This document shows, in pieces, positions 35,960 through 48,999 of a stretch of 64,000 bases of DNA. Position numbers and translations under genes: made by a program. The number at the start of each line of letters is the position of its first letter. Position 1 is the stretch's first letter. This DNA comes from Crotalaria pallida (lineage: Eukaryota > Streptophyta > Magnoliopsida > Fabales > Fabaceae). The notes under the pieces are model-generated. The model was not told where the DNA came from. It saw only the letters and a list, made by a program, of their open reading frames with translations, and did no database searches. The DNA lies in contig CM075649.1 in the NCBI GenBank assembly GCA_037953625.1, forward strand, positions 69,409,290 to 69,473,289, written 5' to 3'.

Positions 35960-38900
35960 GAATGGTCTAGGAATTTGTATTAGGAGTTATAAGAACCATT
36001 AGAATGATCCTAAACATTGCTCGGTACCCCAAGTGACGTAGAGGGTGTAGCACGAGTCCTTGGAGGTTCTAACAAGTGTAGAATGGTTAAGAGAGTATTC
36101 TAAAGGCCTAGAATGGTCTAGGAATATGTATTTGGACTTATAAGAACCATTAGAATGATCCTAAACAATGCTTAAGTCCCCAAGGGACGTAGAGGGTGTA
36201 GCATGAGTCCTTGGAGTTTCTAACAAGTGTAGAATGGTTAAGAGAGTATTCTAAAGGCTTAGAATGGTCTAGGAAGGTGTATTAAAACTTATAAGAACCA
36301 TTAGAATGATCCTAAACATTGCTTGGTACACCAAGGGACGTAGAGGGTGTAGCACGAGTCCTTGGAGGTTCTAACAAGTGTATAATGGTTAAGAGAGTAT
36401 TCAAAAGGCTTAGAATGGTCTAGGAATGTGTATTAGGACTTATAAGAACCATTCGAATGATCCTAAACAATGCTTGAGTCCCCAAGGGACGTAGAGGGTG
36501 TAGCATGTGTCCTTGGAGGTTCTAACAAGTGTAGAATGGTTAAGAGAGTATTCTAAAGGCTTAGAATGGTCTAGGAAGGTGTATTAGGACTTATAAAAAC
36601 CATTAGAATGATCCTAAACATTGCTTGGTACACCAAGGGACGTAGAGGGTGTAGCTCGAGTCCTTGGATGTTCTAACAAGTGTAGAATGGTTAAGAGAGT
36701 ATTTTCTAAAGGCTTAGAATCGTCTAGGAATGTGTCTCAGGACTTATAAGAACCATTAGAATGATCCTAAACATTGCTCGGTACCCCAAGTGACGTAGAG
36801 GGTGTAACACGAGTCCTTGGAGTTTCTAACAAGTGTAGAATGGTTAAGAGAGTATTCTAAAGGCTTAGAATGGTCTAGGAATGTGTATTAGGAGTTATAA
36901 GAACCATTAGAATGATCCTAAACAATGCTTGAGTCCCCAAGGGATGTAGAGGGTGTAGCATGTGTCCTTGGAGGTTCTAACAAGTGTAGAATGGTTAAGA
37001 GAGTATTCTAAAGGCTTACAATGGTCTAGGAAGGTGTATTAGGACTTATAAAAACCATTAGAATGATCCTAAACATTGCTTGGTACACTAAGGGACGTAG
37101 AGGGTGTAGCACGAGTCCTTGGATGTTCTAACAAGTGTAGAATGGTTAAGAGAGTATTCTAAAGGATTAGAATGGTCTAGGAATGTGTATTAGGACTTAT
37201 AAGAACCATTAGAATGATCCTAAACAATACTTGAGTCCTCAAGGGACGTAGAGGGTGTAGCATGAGTCCTTGGAGGTTTTAACAAGTGTATAATGGTTAA
37301 GAGAGTATTCTAAAGGCTTAGAATGGTCGAGGAATATGTATTAGGACTTATAAGAACCATTAGAATGATCCTAAACATTGCTCGGTACCCCAAGGGACGT
37401 AGAGGGTGTAGCACGAGTCCTTGGAGGTTCTAACAAGTGTAGAATGGTTAAGAGAGTATTCTAAAGGCTTAGAATTGTCTAGGAATGTGTATTAGGACTT
37501 ATAAGAACCATTAGAATGATCCTAAACATTGCTCGGTACCCCAAGTGACGTAGAGGGTGTAGCACGAGTCCTTGGAGGTTCTAACAAGTGTAGAATGGTT
37601 AAGAGAGTATTCTAAAGGCTTAGAATGGTCTAGGAATGTGTATTAGGACTTATAAGAACCATTAGAATGATCCTAAAAATTGCTCGGTACCCCAAGTGAC
37701 GTAGAGGGTGTAGCACGAGTCCTTGGAGGTTCTAACAAGTGTAGAATGGTTAAGAGAGTATTCTAAAGGCTTAGAATGTTCTAGGAATATGTATTTGGAC
37801 TTATAAGAACCATTAGAATGATCCTAAACAATACTTGAGTCCTCAAGGGACGTAGAGGGTGTAGCACGAGTCCTTGGATGTTCTAACAAGTGTATAATGG
37901 TTAAGAGAGTATTCTAAAGGCTTAGAATGGTCTAGGAATGTGTATTAGGAGTTATAAGAACCATTAGAATGATCCTAAACATTGCTCGGTACCCCAAGTG
38001 ACGTAGAGGGTGTAGCACGAGTCCTTGGAGGTTCTAACAAGTGTAGAATGGTTAAGAGAGTATTCTAAAGGCCTAGAATGGTCTAGGAATATGTATTTGG
38101 ACTTATAAGAACCATTAGAATGATCCTAAACAATGCTTGAGTCCCCAAGGGACGTAGAGCGTGTAGCATGAGTCCTTGGAGGTTTTAACAATTGTAGAAT
38201 GGTTAAGAGAGTATTCTAAAGGCTTAGAATGTTCTAGGAATATGTATTTGGACTTATAAGAACCATTAGAATGATCCTAAACAATACTTGAGTCCTCAAG
38301 GGACGTAGAGGGTGTAGCACGAGTCCTTGGATGTTCTAACAAGTGTATAATGGTTAAGAGAGTATTCTAAAGGCTTAGAATGGTCTAGGAATGTGTATTA
38401 GGAGTTATAAGAACCATTAGAATGATCCTAAACATTGCTCGGTACCCCAAGTGACGTAGAGGGTGTAGCACGAGTCCTTGGAGGTTCTAACAAGTGTAAA
38501 AATGGTTAAGAGAGTATTCTAAAGGCTTAGAATTGTCTAGGAATGTGTATTAGGACTATAAGAACCATTAGAATGATCCTAAACAATACTTGAGTCCTCA
38601 AGGGACGTAGAGGGTGTAGCATGAGTCCTTGGAGGTTTTAACAAGTGTATAATGGTTAAGAGAGTATTCTAAAGGCTTAGAATGGTCTAGGAATGTGTAT
38701 TAGGAGTTATAAGAACCATTAGAATGATCCTAAACATTGCTCGGTACCCCAAGTGACGTAGAGGGTGTAGCACGAGTCCTTGGATGTTCTAACAAGTGTA
38801 GAATGGTTAAGAGAGTATTCTAAAGGCTTAGAATCGTCTAGGAATGTGTCTCAGGACTTATAAGAACCATTAGAATGATCCTAAACATTGCTCGGTACCC

Positions 38901-41710
38901 CAAGTGACGTAGAGGGTGTAACACGAGTCCTTGGAGTTTCTAACATGTGTAGAATGGTTATGAGAGTATTCTAAAGGCTTAGAATGGTCTAGGAATGTGT
39001 ATTAGGAGTTATAAGAACCATTAGAATGATCCTAAACAATGCTTGAGTCCCCAAGGGACGTAGAGGGTCTAGCATGTGTCCTTGGAGGTTCTAACAAGTG
39101 TAGAATGGTTAAGAGAGTATTCTAAAGGCTTAGAATGGTCTAGGAAGGTGTATTAGGACTTATAAAAACCATTAGAATGATCCTAAACATTGCTTGGTAC
39201 ACTAAGGGACGTAGAGGGTGTAGCACCAGTCCTTGGATGTTCTAACAAGTGTAGAATGGTTAAGAGAGTATTCTAAAGGATTAGAATGGTCTAGGAATGT
39301 GTATTAGGACTTATAAGAACCATTAGAATGATCCTAAACAATACTTGAGTCCTCAAGGGACGTAGAGGGTGTAGCATGAGTCCTTGGAGGTTTTAACAAG
39401 TGTATAATGGTTAAGAGAGTATTCTAAAGGCTTAGAATGGTCGAGGAATATGTATTAGGACTTATAAGAACCATTAGAATGATCCTAAACATTGCTCGGT
39501 ACCCCAAGGGACGTAGAGGGTGTAGCACGAGCCCTTTGAGGTTCTAACAAGTGTAGAATGGTTAAGAGAGTATTCTAAAGGCTTAGAATTGTCTAGGAAT
39601 GTGTATTAGGACTTATAAGAACCATTAGAATGATCCTAAACAATACTTGAGTCCTCAAGGGACGTAGAGGGTGTAGCATGAGTCGTTGGAGGTTTTAACA
39701 AGTGTATAATGGTTAAGAGAGTATTCTAAAGGCTTAGAATGTTCTAGGAATATGTATTTGGACTTATAAGAACCATTAGAATGATCCTAAACAATACTTG
39801 AGTCCTCAAGGGACGTAGAGGGTGTAGCACGAGTCCTTGGATGTTCTAACAAGTGTATAATGGTTAAGAGAGTATTTTAAAGGCTTAGAATGGTCTAGGA
39901 ATGTGTATTAGGAGTTATAAGAACCATTAGAATGATCCTAAACATTGCTCGGTACCCCAAGTGACGTAGAGGGTGTAGCACGAGTCCTTGGAGGTTCTAA
40001 CAAGTGTAGAATGGTTAAGAGAGTATTCTAAAGGCTTAGAATTGTCTAGGAATGTGTATTAGGACTTATAAGAACCATTAGAATGATCCTAAACAATACT
40101 TGAGTCCTCAAGGGACGTAGAGGGTGTAGCATGAGTCCTTGGAGGTTTTAACAAGTGTATAATGGTTAAGAGAGTATTCTAAAGGCTTAGAATGGTCTAG
40201 GAATGTGTATTAGGAGTTATAAGAACCATTAGAATGATCCTAAACATTGCTCGGTACCCCAAGTGACGTAGAGGGTGTAGCACGAGTCCTTGGAGGTTCT
40301 AACAAGTGTAGAATGGTTAAGAGAGTATTCTAAAGGCCTAGAATGGTCTAGGAATATGTATTTGGACTTATAAGAATCATTAGAATGATCCTAAACAATG
40401 CTTAAGTCCCCAAGGGACGTAGAGGGTGTAGCATGAGTCCTTGGAGTTTCTAACAAGTGTAGACTGGTTAAGAGAGTATTCTAAAGGCTTAGAATGGTCT
40501 AGGAAGGTGTATTAAAACTTATAAGAACCATTAGAATGATCCTAAACATTGCTAGGTACACCAAGGGACGTAGAGGGTGTAGCACGAGTCCTTGGAGGTT
40601 CTACAAGTTTATAATGGTTAAGAGAGTATTCAAAAGGCTTAGAATGGTCTAGGAATGTGTATTAGGACTTATAAGAACCATTCGAATGATCCTAAACAAT
40701 GCTTGAGTCCCCAAGGGACGTAGAGGGTGTAGCATGTGTCCTTGGAGGTTCTAACAAGTGTAGAATGGTTAAGAGAGTATTCTAAAGGCTTAGAATGGTC
40801 TAGGAAGGTGTATTAGGACTTATAAAAACCATTAGAATGATCCTAAACATTGCTTGGTACACCAAGGGACGTAGAGGGTGTAGCTCGAGTCCTTGGATGT
40901 TCTAACAAGTGTAGAATGGTTAAGAGAGTATTCTAAAGGCTTAGAATCGTCTAGGAATGTGTCTCAGGACTTATAAGAACCATTAGAATGATCCTAAACA
41001 TTGCTCGGTACCCCAAGTGACGTAGAGGGTGTAACACGAGTCCTTGGAGTTTCTAACAAGTGTAGAATGGTTAAGAGAGTATTCTAAAGGCTTAGAATGG
41101 TCTAGGAATGTGTATTAGGAGTTATAAGAACCATTAGAATGATCCTAAACAATGCTTGAGTCCCCAAGGGACGTAGAAGGTGTAGCATGTGTCCTTGGAG
41201 GTTCTAACAAGTGTAGAATGGTTAAGAGAGTATTCTAAAGGCTTAGAATGGTCTAGGAAGGTGTATTAGGACTTATAAAAACCATTAGAATGATCCTAAA
41301 CATTGCTTGGTACACTAAGGGACGTAGAGGGTGTAGCACGAGTCCTTGGATGTTCTAACAAGTGTAGAATGGTTAAGAGAGTATTCTAAAGGATTAGAAT
41401 GGTCTAGGAATGTGTATTAGGACTTATAAGAACCATTAGAATGATCCTAAACAATACTTGAGTCCTCAAGGGACGTAGAGGGTGTAGCATGAGTCCTTGG
41501 AGGTTTTAACAAGTGTATAATGGTTAAGAGAGTATTCTAATGGCTTAGAATGGTCGAGGAATATGTATTAGGACTTATAAGAACCATTAGAATGATCCTA
41601 AACATTGCTCGGTACCCCAAGGGACGTAGAGGGTGTAGCACGAGTCCTTGGAGGTTCTAACAAGTGTAGAATGGTTAAGAGAGTATTCTAAAGGCTTAGA
41701 ATTGTCTAGG
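35960..41710 (-). repeat. 2,113-2,114-bp HOR (14 monomers), about two and a half copies
   Basis: The rare TGTGTCTCAGGAC monomer occurs at 36,731, 38,845 and 40,958 (2,114 and 2,113 bp), and AAAGGATTAG at 37,161, 39,275 and 41,388 (2,114 and 2,113). 14 x 151 = 2,114. Around these anchors the order is conserved: GTAACACGAG class A, class B, CTTGGTACACTAAG, class D, GTCGAGGAATATG. In addition ATTAAAACTT lies at 36,281 and 40,511 but has no middle copy, so the flanks repeat at about 28 monomers. Small indels (ATTTTCTAAAGG near 36,709; GTAAAAATGG near 38,507; CTACAAG near 40,611) explain the 1-3 bp drift. Confidence 0.88.
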
Positions 41711-42899
41711 AATGTGTATTAGGACTTATAAGAACCATTAGAATGATCCTAAACAATACTTGAGTCCTCAAGGGACGTAGAGGGTGTAGCATGAGTCCTT
41801 GGAGGTTTTAACAAGTGTATAATGGTTAAGAGAGTATTCTAAAGGCTTAGAATGGTCTAGGAATGTGTATTAGGACTTATAAGAACCATTAGAATGATCC
41901 TAAAAATTGCTCGGTACCCCAAGTGACGTAGAGGGTGTAGCACGAGTCCTTGGAGGTTCTAACAAGTGTAGAATGGTTAAGAGAGTATTCTAAAGGCTTA
42001 GAATGTTCTAGGAATATGTATTTGGACTTATAAGAACCATTAGAATGATCCTAAACAATACTTGAGTCCTCAAGGGACGTAGAGGGTGTAGCACGAGTCC
42101 TTGGATGTTTTAACAAGTGTATAATGGTTAAGAGAGTATTCTAAAGGCTTAGAATGGTCTAGGAATGTGTATTAGGAGTTATAAGAACCATTAGAATGAT
42201 CCTAAACATTGCTCGGTACCCCAAGTGACGTAGAGGGTGTAGCACGAGTCCTTGGAGGTTCTAACAAGTGTAGAATGGTTAAGAGAGTATTCTAAAGGCT
42301 TAGAATCTAGGAATGTGTATTAGGACTTATAAGAACCATTAGAATGATCCTAAGCAATACTTGAGTCCTCAAGGGACGTAGAGGGTGTAGCACGAGTCCT
42401 TGGATGTTCTAACAAGTGTATAATGGTTAAGAGAGTATTCTAAAGGCTTAGAATGGTCTAGGAATGTGTATTAGGAGTTATAAGAACCATTAGAATGATC
42501 CTAAACATTGCTCGGTACCCCAAGTGACGTAGAGGGTGTAGCACGAGTCCTTGGAGGTTCTAACAAGTGTAGAATGGTTAAGAGAGTATTCTAAAGGCTA
42601 TGAATGGTCTAGGAATATGTATTTGGACTTATAAGAACCATTAGAATGATCCTAAACAATGCTTGAGTCCCCAAGGGACATAGAGCGTGTAGCATGAGTC
42701 CTTGGAGGTTCTAACAAGTGTAGAATGGTTAAGAGAGTATTCTAAAGGCTTAGGATCTAGGAATGTGTATTAGGACTTATAAGAACATTAGAATGATCCT
42801 AAACAGTGCTTGGTACACCAAGGGACGTAGAGGGTGTAGCACGAGTCCTTGGATGTTCTAACAAGTATGGAATGGTTAAGAGAGTATTCTAAAGGCTTA

Positions 42900-45800
42900 G
42901 AATGGTCTAGGAATGTTTATTAGGACTTATAAGAACCATTAGAATGATCCTAAACAGTACTTGAGTCCTCAAGGGACATAGAGGGTGTAGCACGAGTCCT
43001 TGGAGGTTTTAACAAGTGTATAATGGTTAAGAGAGTATTCCAAACGCTTAGAATGGTCTAGGAATATGTATTTGGACTTATATGAACCATTAGAATGATC
43101 CTAAACAATGCTCTAGTCCCCATGGGACGTAGAGGGTGTAGCATGAGTCCTTGGAGGTTCTAACAAGTGTAGAATGGTTAAGAGAGTATTCTAAAGGCTT
43201 AGAATGGTCTAGGAATGTGTATTAGGACTTATAAGAACCATTAGAATGATCCTAAACATTGCTTGGTACACCAAGGGATGTAGAGGGTGTAGCACGAGTC
43301 CTTGGATGTTCTAACAAGTGTAGAATGGTTAAGAGAGTATTCTAAAGGCTTAGAAAGGTCTAGGAATGTGTATTAGGACTTATAAGAACCATTAGAATGA
43401 TCCTAAACATTGCTCGGTACCCCAAGTGATCTAGAGGGTGTAGCACGAGTCCTTGGAGGTTCTAACAAGTGTAGAATGGTTAAGAGTGTATTCTAAAGGC
43501 TTAGAATGAACTAGGAATATGTATTTGGACTTATAAGAACCATTAGAATGATCCTAAACAATGCTTGAGTCCCCAAGGGAAGTAGAGCGTGTCGCACGAG
43601 TCCTTGGAGGTTCTAACAAGTGTAGAATGGTTAAGAGAGTATTCTAAAGGCTTAGAATGGTCTAGGAATGTGTATTAGGACTTATAAGAACCATTAGAAT
43701 GACCCTAAACATTGCTTGGTACCCCAAAGGACGTAGAGGGTGTAGCACGAGTCCTTGGAGGTTCTAACAAGTGTAGAATAGTTATGAGAGTATTCTAAAG
43801 GCTTAGAATGGTCTAGGAAGGTGTATTGGGACTTATAAGAACCATTAGAATGATCCTAAACATCGCTTGGTACACCAAGGGATGTAGAGGGTGTAGCACG
43901 AGTCCTTGGATGTTCTAACAAGTGAAGAATGGTTAAGAGAGTATCCTAAAGGCTTAGAATGGTCTAGGAATGTGTATTAGGACTTATAAGAACCATTAGA
44001 ATGATCCTAAGCAATACTTGAGTCCTCAAGGGACGTAGAGGGTGTAGCATGAGTCCTTGGAGGTTTTAACAAGTGTATAATGGTTAAGAGAGTATTCTAA
44101 AGGCTTAGAATCTAGGAATGTGTATTAGGACTTATAAGAACATTAGAATGATCCTAAACAGTGCTTGGTACACCAAGGGACGTAGAGGGTGTAGCACGAG
44201 TCCTTGGATGTTCTAACAAGTATGGAATGGTTAAGAGAGTATTCTAAAGGCTTAGAATGGTCTAGGAATGTGTATTAGGACTTATAAGAACCATTAGAAT
44301 GATCCTAAACAATACTTGAGTCCTCAAGGGACATAGAGGGTGTAGCACGAGTCCTTGGAGGTTCTAACAAGTGTAGAATGGTTAAGAGAGTATTCTAAAG
44401 GCTTAGAATGGTCTAGGAATGTTTATTAGGACTTATAAGAACCATTAGAATGATGCTAAACAGTACTTGAGTCCTCAAGGGACATAGAGGGTGTAGCACG
44501 AGTCCTTGGAGGTTTTAACAAGTGTATAATGGTTAAGAGAGTATTCTAAATGCTTAGAATGGTCTAGGAATATGTATTTGGACTTATATGAACCATTAGA
44601 ATGATCCTAAACAATGCTCTAGTCCCCATGGGACGTAGAGGGTGTAGCATGAGTCCTTGGAGGTTCTAACAAGTGTAGAATGGTTAAGAGAGTATTCTAA
44701 AGGCTTAGAATGGTCTAGGAAGGTGTATTAGGACTTATAAGAACCATTAGAATGATCCTAAACAATGCTTGGTACACCAAGGGATGTAGAGGGTGTAGCA
44801 CGAGTCCTTGGATGTTCTAACAAGTGTAGAATGGTTAAGAGAGTATTCTAAAGGCTTAGAAAGGTCTAGGAATGTGTATTAGGACTTATAAGAACCATTA
44901 GAATGATCCTAAACAATACTTGAGTCCTCAAGGGACATAGAGGGTGTAGCACGAGTCCTTGGAGGTTCTAACAAGTGTAGAATGGTTAAGAGAGTATTCT
45001 AAAGGCTTAGAATGGTCTAGGAATGTTTATTAGGACTTATAAGAACCATTAGAATGATCCTAAACAGTACTTGAGTCCTCAAGGGACATAGAGGGTGTAG
45101 CACGAGTCCTTGGAGGTTTTAACAAGTGTATAATGGTTAAGAGAGTATTCCAAACGCTTAGAATGGTCTAGGAATATGTATTTGGACTTATATGAACCAT
45201 TAGAATGATCCTAAACAATGCTCTAGTCCCCATGGGACGTAGAGGGTGTAGCATGAGTCCTTGGAGGTTCTAACAAGTGTAGAATGGTTAAGAGAGTATT
45301 CTAAAGGCTTAGAATGGTCTAGGAATGTGTATTAGGACTTATAAGAACCATTAGAATGATCCTAAACATTGCTTGGTACACCAAGGGATGTAGAGGGTGT
45401 AGCACGAGTCCTTGGATGTTCTAACAAGTGTAGAATGGTTAAGAGAGTATTCTAAAGGCTTAGAAAGGTCTAGGAATGTGTATTAGGACTTATAAGAACC
45501 ATTAGAATGATCCTAAACATTGCTCGGTACCCCAAGTGATCTAGAGGGTGTAGCACGAGTCCTTGGAGGTTCTAACAAGTGTAGAATAGTTAAGAGTGTA
45601 TTCTAAAGGCTTAGAATGAACTAGGAATATGTATTTGGACTTATAAGAACCATTAGAATGATCCTAAACAATGCTTGAGTCCCCAAGGGAAGTAGAGCGT
45701 GTCGCACGAGTCCTTGGAGGTTCTAACAAGTGTAGAATGGTTAAGAGAGTATTCTAAAGGCTTAGAATGGTCTAGGAATGTGTATTAGGACTTATAAGAA

Positions 45801-46400
45801 CCATTAGAATGACCCTAAACATTGCTTGGTATCCCAAAGGACGTAGAGGGTGTAGCACGAGTCCTTGGAGGTTCTAACAAGTGTAGAATAGTTAAGAGAG
45901 TATTCTAAAGGCTTAGAATGGTCTAGGAAGGTGTATTGGGACTTATAAGAACCATTAGAATGATCCTAAACATCGCTTGGTACACCAAGGGATGTAGAGG
46001 GTGTAGCACGAGTCCTTGGATGTTCTAACAAGTGAAGAATGGTTAAGAGAGTATCCTAAAGGCTTAGAATGGTATAGGAATGTGTATTAGGACTTATAAG
46101 AACCATTAGAATGATCCTAAGCAATACTTGAGTCCTCAAGGGACGTAGAGGGTGTAGCATGAGTCCTTGGAGGTTTTAACAAGTGTATAATGGTTAAGAG
46201 AGTATTCTAAAGGCTTAGAATCTAGGAATTTGTATTAGGACTTATAAGAACATTAGAATGATCCTAAACAGTGCTTGGTACACCAAGGGACGTAGAGGGT
46301 GTAGCACGAGTCCTTGGATGTTCTAACAAGTATGGAATGGTTAAGAGAGTATTCTAAAGGCTTAGAATGGTCTAGGAATGTGTATTAGGACTTATAATAA
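42900..46400 (-). repeat. Second, unrelated 14-monomer HOR (2,110 bp)
   Basis: CTCTAGTCCCCATGGG occurs at 43,111 and 45,221, and GTGATCTAGAGGG at 43,427 and 45,537, both 2,110 bp apart. 2,110 = 14 x 151 - 4, fitting one 147-bp monomer per unit (AGAATCTAGG, -3, followed by AAGAACATTAG, -1, near 44,108-44,150). It carries the private GTGTCGCACGAG and GACCCTAAAC variants. A shorter relative of the CCCATGGG monomer lies inside the unit at 44,613. Confidence 0.88.
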
Positions 46401-48359
46401 CCATTAGAATGATCCTAAACATTGCTCGGTACCCCAAGTGACGTAGAGGGTGTAGCACGAGTCCTTGGAGGTTCTAACAAGTGTAGAATGGTTAAAGAGT
46501 GTATTCTAAAGGCTTAGAATGGTCTAGGAATATGTATTTGGACTTATAAGAACCATTAGAAGGATCCTAAACAATGCTTGAGTCCCCAAGGGAAGTAGAG
46601 GGTGTAGCATGAGTGCTTGGAGGTTCTAACAAGTGTAGAATGGTTAAGAGAGTATTCTAAAGGCTTAGAAAGGTCTAGGAATGTGTATTAGGACTTATAA
46701 GAACCATTAGAATGATCCTAAACAATACTTGAGTCCTCAAGGGACATAGAGGGTGTAGCACGAGTCCTTGGAGGTTCTAACAAGTGTAGAATGGTTAAGA
46801 GAGTATTCTAAAGGCTTAGAATGGTCTAGGAAGGTGTATTAGGACTTATAAGAAAATTAGAATGATCCTAAACAGTGCTTGGTACACCAAGGGACGTAGA
46901 GGGTGTAGCACGAGTCCTTGGATGTTCTAACAAGTATGGAATGGTTAAGAGAGTATTCTAAAGGCTTAGAATGGTCTAGGAATGTGTATTAGGACTTATA
47001 AGAACCATTAGAATGATCCTAAACATTGCTCGGTACCCCAAGTGACGTAGAGGGTGTAGCACGAGTCCTTGGAGGTTCTAACAAGTGTAGAATGGTTAAG
47101 AGTGTATTCTAAAGGCTTAGAATGGTCTAGGAATATGTATTTGGACTTATAAGAACCATTAGAAGGATCCTAAACAATGCTTGAGTCCCCAAGGGACGTA
47201 GAGGGTGTAGCATGAGTCCTTGGAGGTTCTAACAAGTGTAGAATGGTTAAGAGAGTATTCTAAAGGCTTAGAATGGTCTAGGAAGGTGTATTAGGACTTA
47301 TAAGAACCATTAGAATGATCCTAAACATCGCTTGGTACACCAAGGGATGTAGAGGGTGTAGCACGAGTCCTTGGATGTTCTAACAAGTGAAGAATGGTTA
47401 AGAGAGTATTCTAAAGGCTTAGAATGGTCTAGGAATGTTTATTAGGACTTATAAGAACCATTAGAATGATCCTAAACAATACTTGAGTCCTCAAGGGACA
47501 TAGAGGGTGTAGCACGAGTCCTTGGAGGTTTTAAAAAGTGTATAATGGTTAAGAGAGTATTCTAAAGGCTTAGAATGGTCTAGGAATATGTATTTGGACT
47601 TATATGAACCATTAGAATGATCCTAAACAATGCTCTAGTCCCCATGGGACGTAGAGGGTGTAGCATGAGTCCTTGGAGGTTCTAACAAGTGTAGAATGGT
47701 TAAGAGAGTATTCTAAAGGCTTAGAATGGTCTAGGAATGTGTATTAGGACTTATAAGAACCATTAGAATGATCCTAAACATTGCTTGGTACACCAAGGGA
47801 TGTAGAGGGTGTAGCACGAGTCCTTGGATGTTCTAACAAGTGTAGAATGGTTAAGAGAGTATTCTAAAGGCTTAGAAAGGTCTAGGAATGTGTATTAGGA
47901 TTTATAAGAACCATTAGAATGATCCTAAACAATACTTGAGTCCTCAAGGGACATAGAGGGTGTAGCACGAGTCCTTGGAGGTTTTAACAAGTGTATAATG
48001 GTTAAGAGAGTATTCTAAAGGCTTAGAATGGTCTAGGAATATGTATTTGGACTTATATGAACCATTAGAATGATCCTAAACAATGCTCTAGTCCCCATGG
48101 GACGTAGAGGGTGTAGCAGGAGTCCTTGGAGGTTCTAACAAGTGTAGAATGGTTAAGAGAGTATTCTAAAGGCTTAGAATGGTCTAGGAAGGTGTATTAG
48201 GACTTATAAGAACCATTAGAATGATCCTAAACATTGCTTGGTACACCAAGGGATGTAGAGGGTGTAGCACGAGTCCTTGGATGTTCTAACAAGTGTAGAA
48301 TGGTTAAGAGAGTATTCTAAAGGCTTAGAAAGGTCTAGGAATGTGTATTAGGACTTATA

Positions 48360-48900
48360 AGAACCATTAGAATGACCCTAAACATTGCTTGGTATCCCAA
48401 AGGACGTAGAGGGTGTAGCACGAGTCCTTGGAGGTTCTAACAAGTGTAGAATGGTTAAGAGAGTATTCTAAAGGCTTAGAATGGTCTAGAAAGGTGTATT
48501 AGGACTTATAAGAACCATTAGAATGATCCTAAACATTGCTTGGTACACCAAGGGATGTAGAGGGTGTAGCACGAGTCCTTGGATGTTCTAACAAGTGTAG
48601 AATGGTTAAGAGAGTATTCTAAAGGCTTAGAAAGGTCTAGGAATGTGTATTAGGACTTATAAGAACCATTAGAATGACCCTAAACATTGCTTGGTATCCC
48701 AAAGGACGTAGAGGGTGTAGCACGAGTCCTTGGAGGTTCTAACAAGTGTAGAATGGTTAAGAGAGTATTCTAAAGGCTTAGAATGGTCTAGGAAGGTGTA
48801 TTAGGACTTATAAGAACCATTAGAATGATCCTAAACATTGCTTGGTACACCAAGGGATGTAGAGGGTGTAGCACGAGTCCTTTGATGTTCTAACAAGTGT
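48360..48900 (-). repeat. 302-bp dimer HOR
   Basis: GACCCTAAACATTGC with TATCCCAAAGG recurs at 48,374 and 48,676 (302 bp), alternating with CTTGGTACACCAAGGGATG monomers. The dimer is a local doubling of a pair that occurs singly elsewhere in this arm (for example near 45,811). Confidence 0.85.
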
Positions 48901-48999
48901 AGAATGGTTAAGAGAGTATTCTAAAGGCTTAGAATGGTCTAGGAATGTGTATTAGGACTTATAAGAACCATTAGAATGATCCTAAACATTGCTCGGTAC

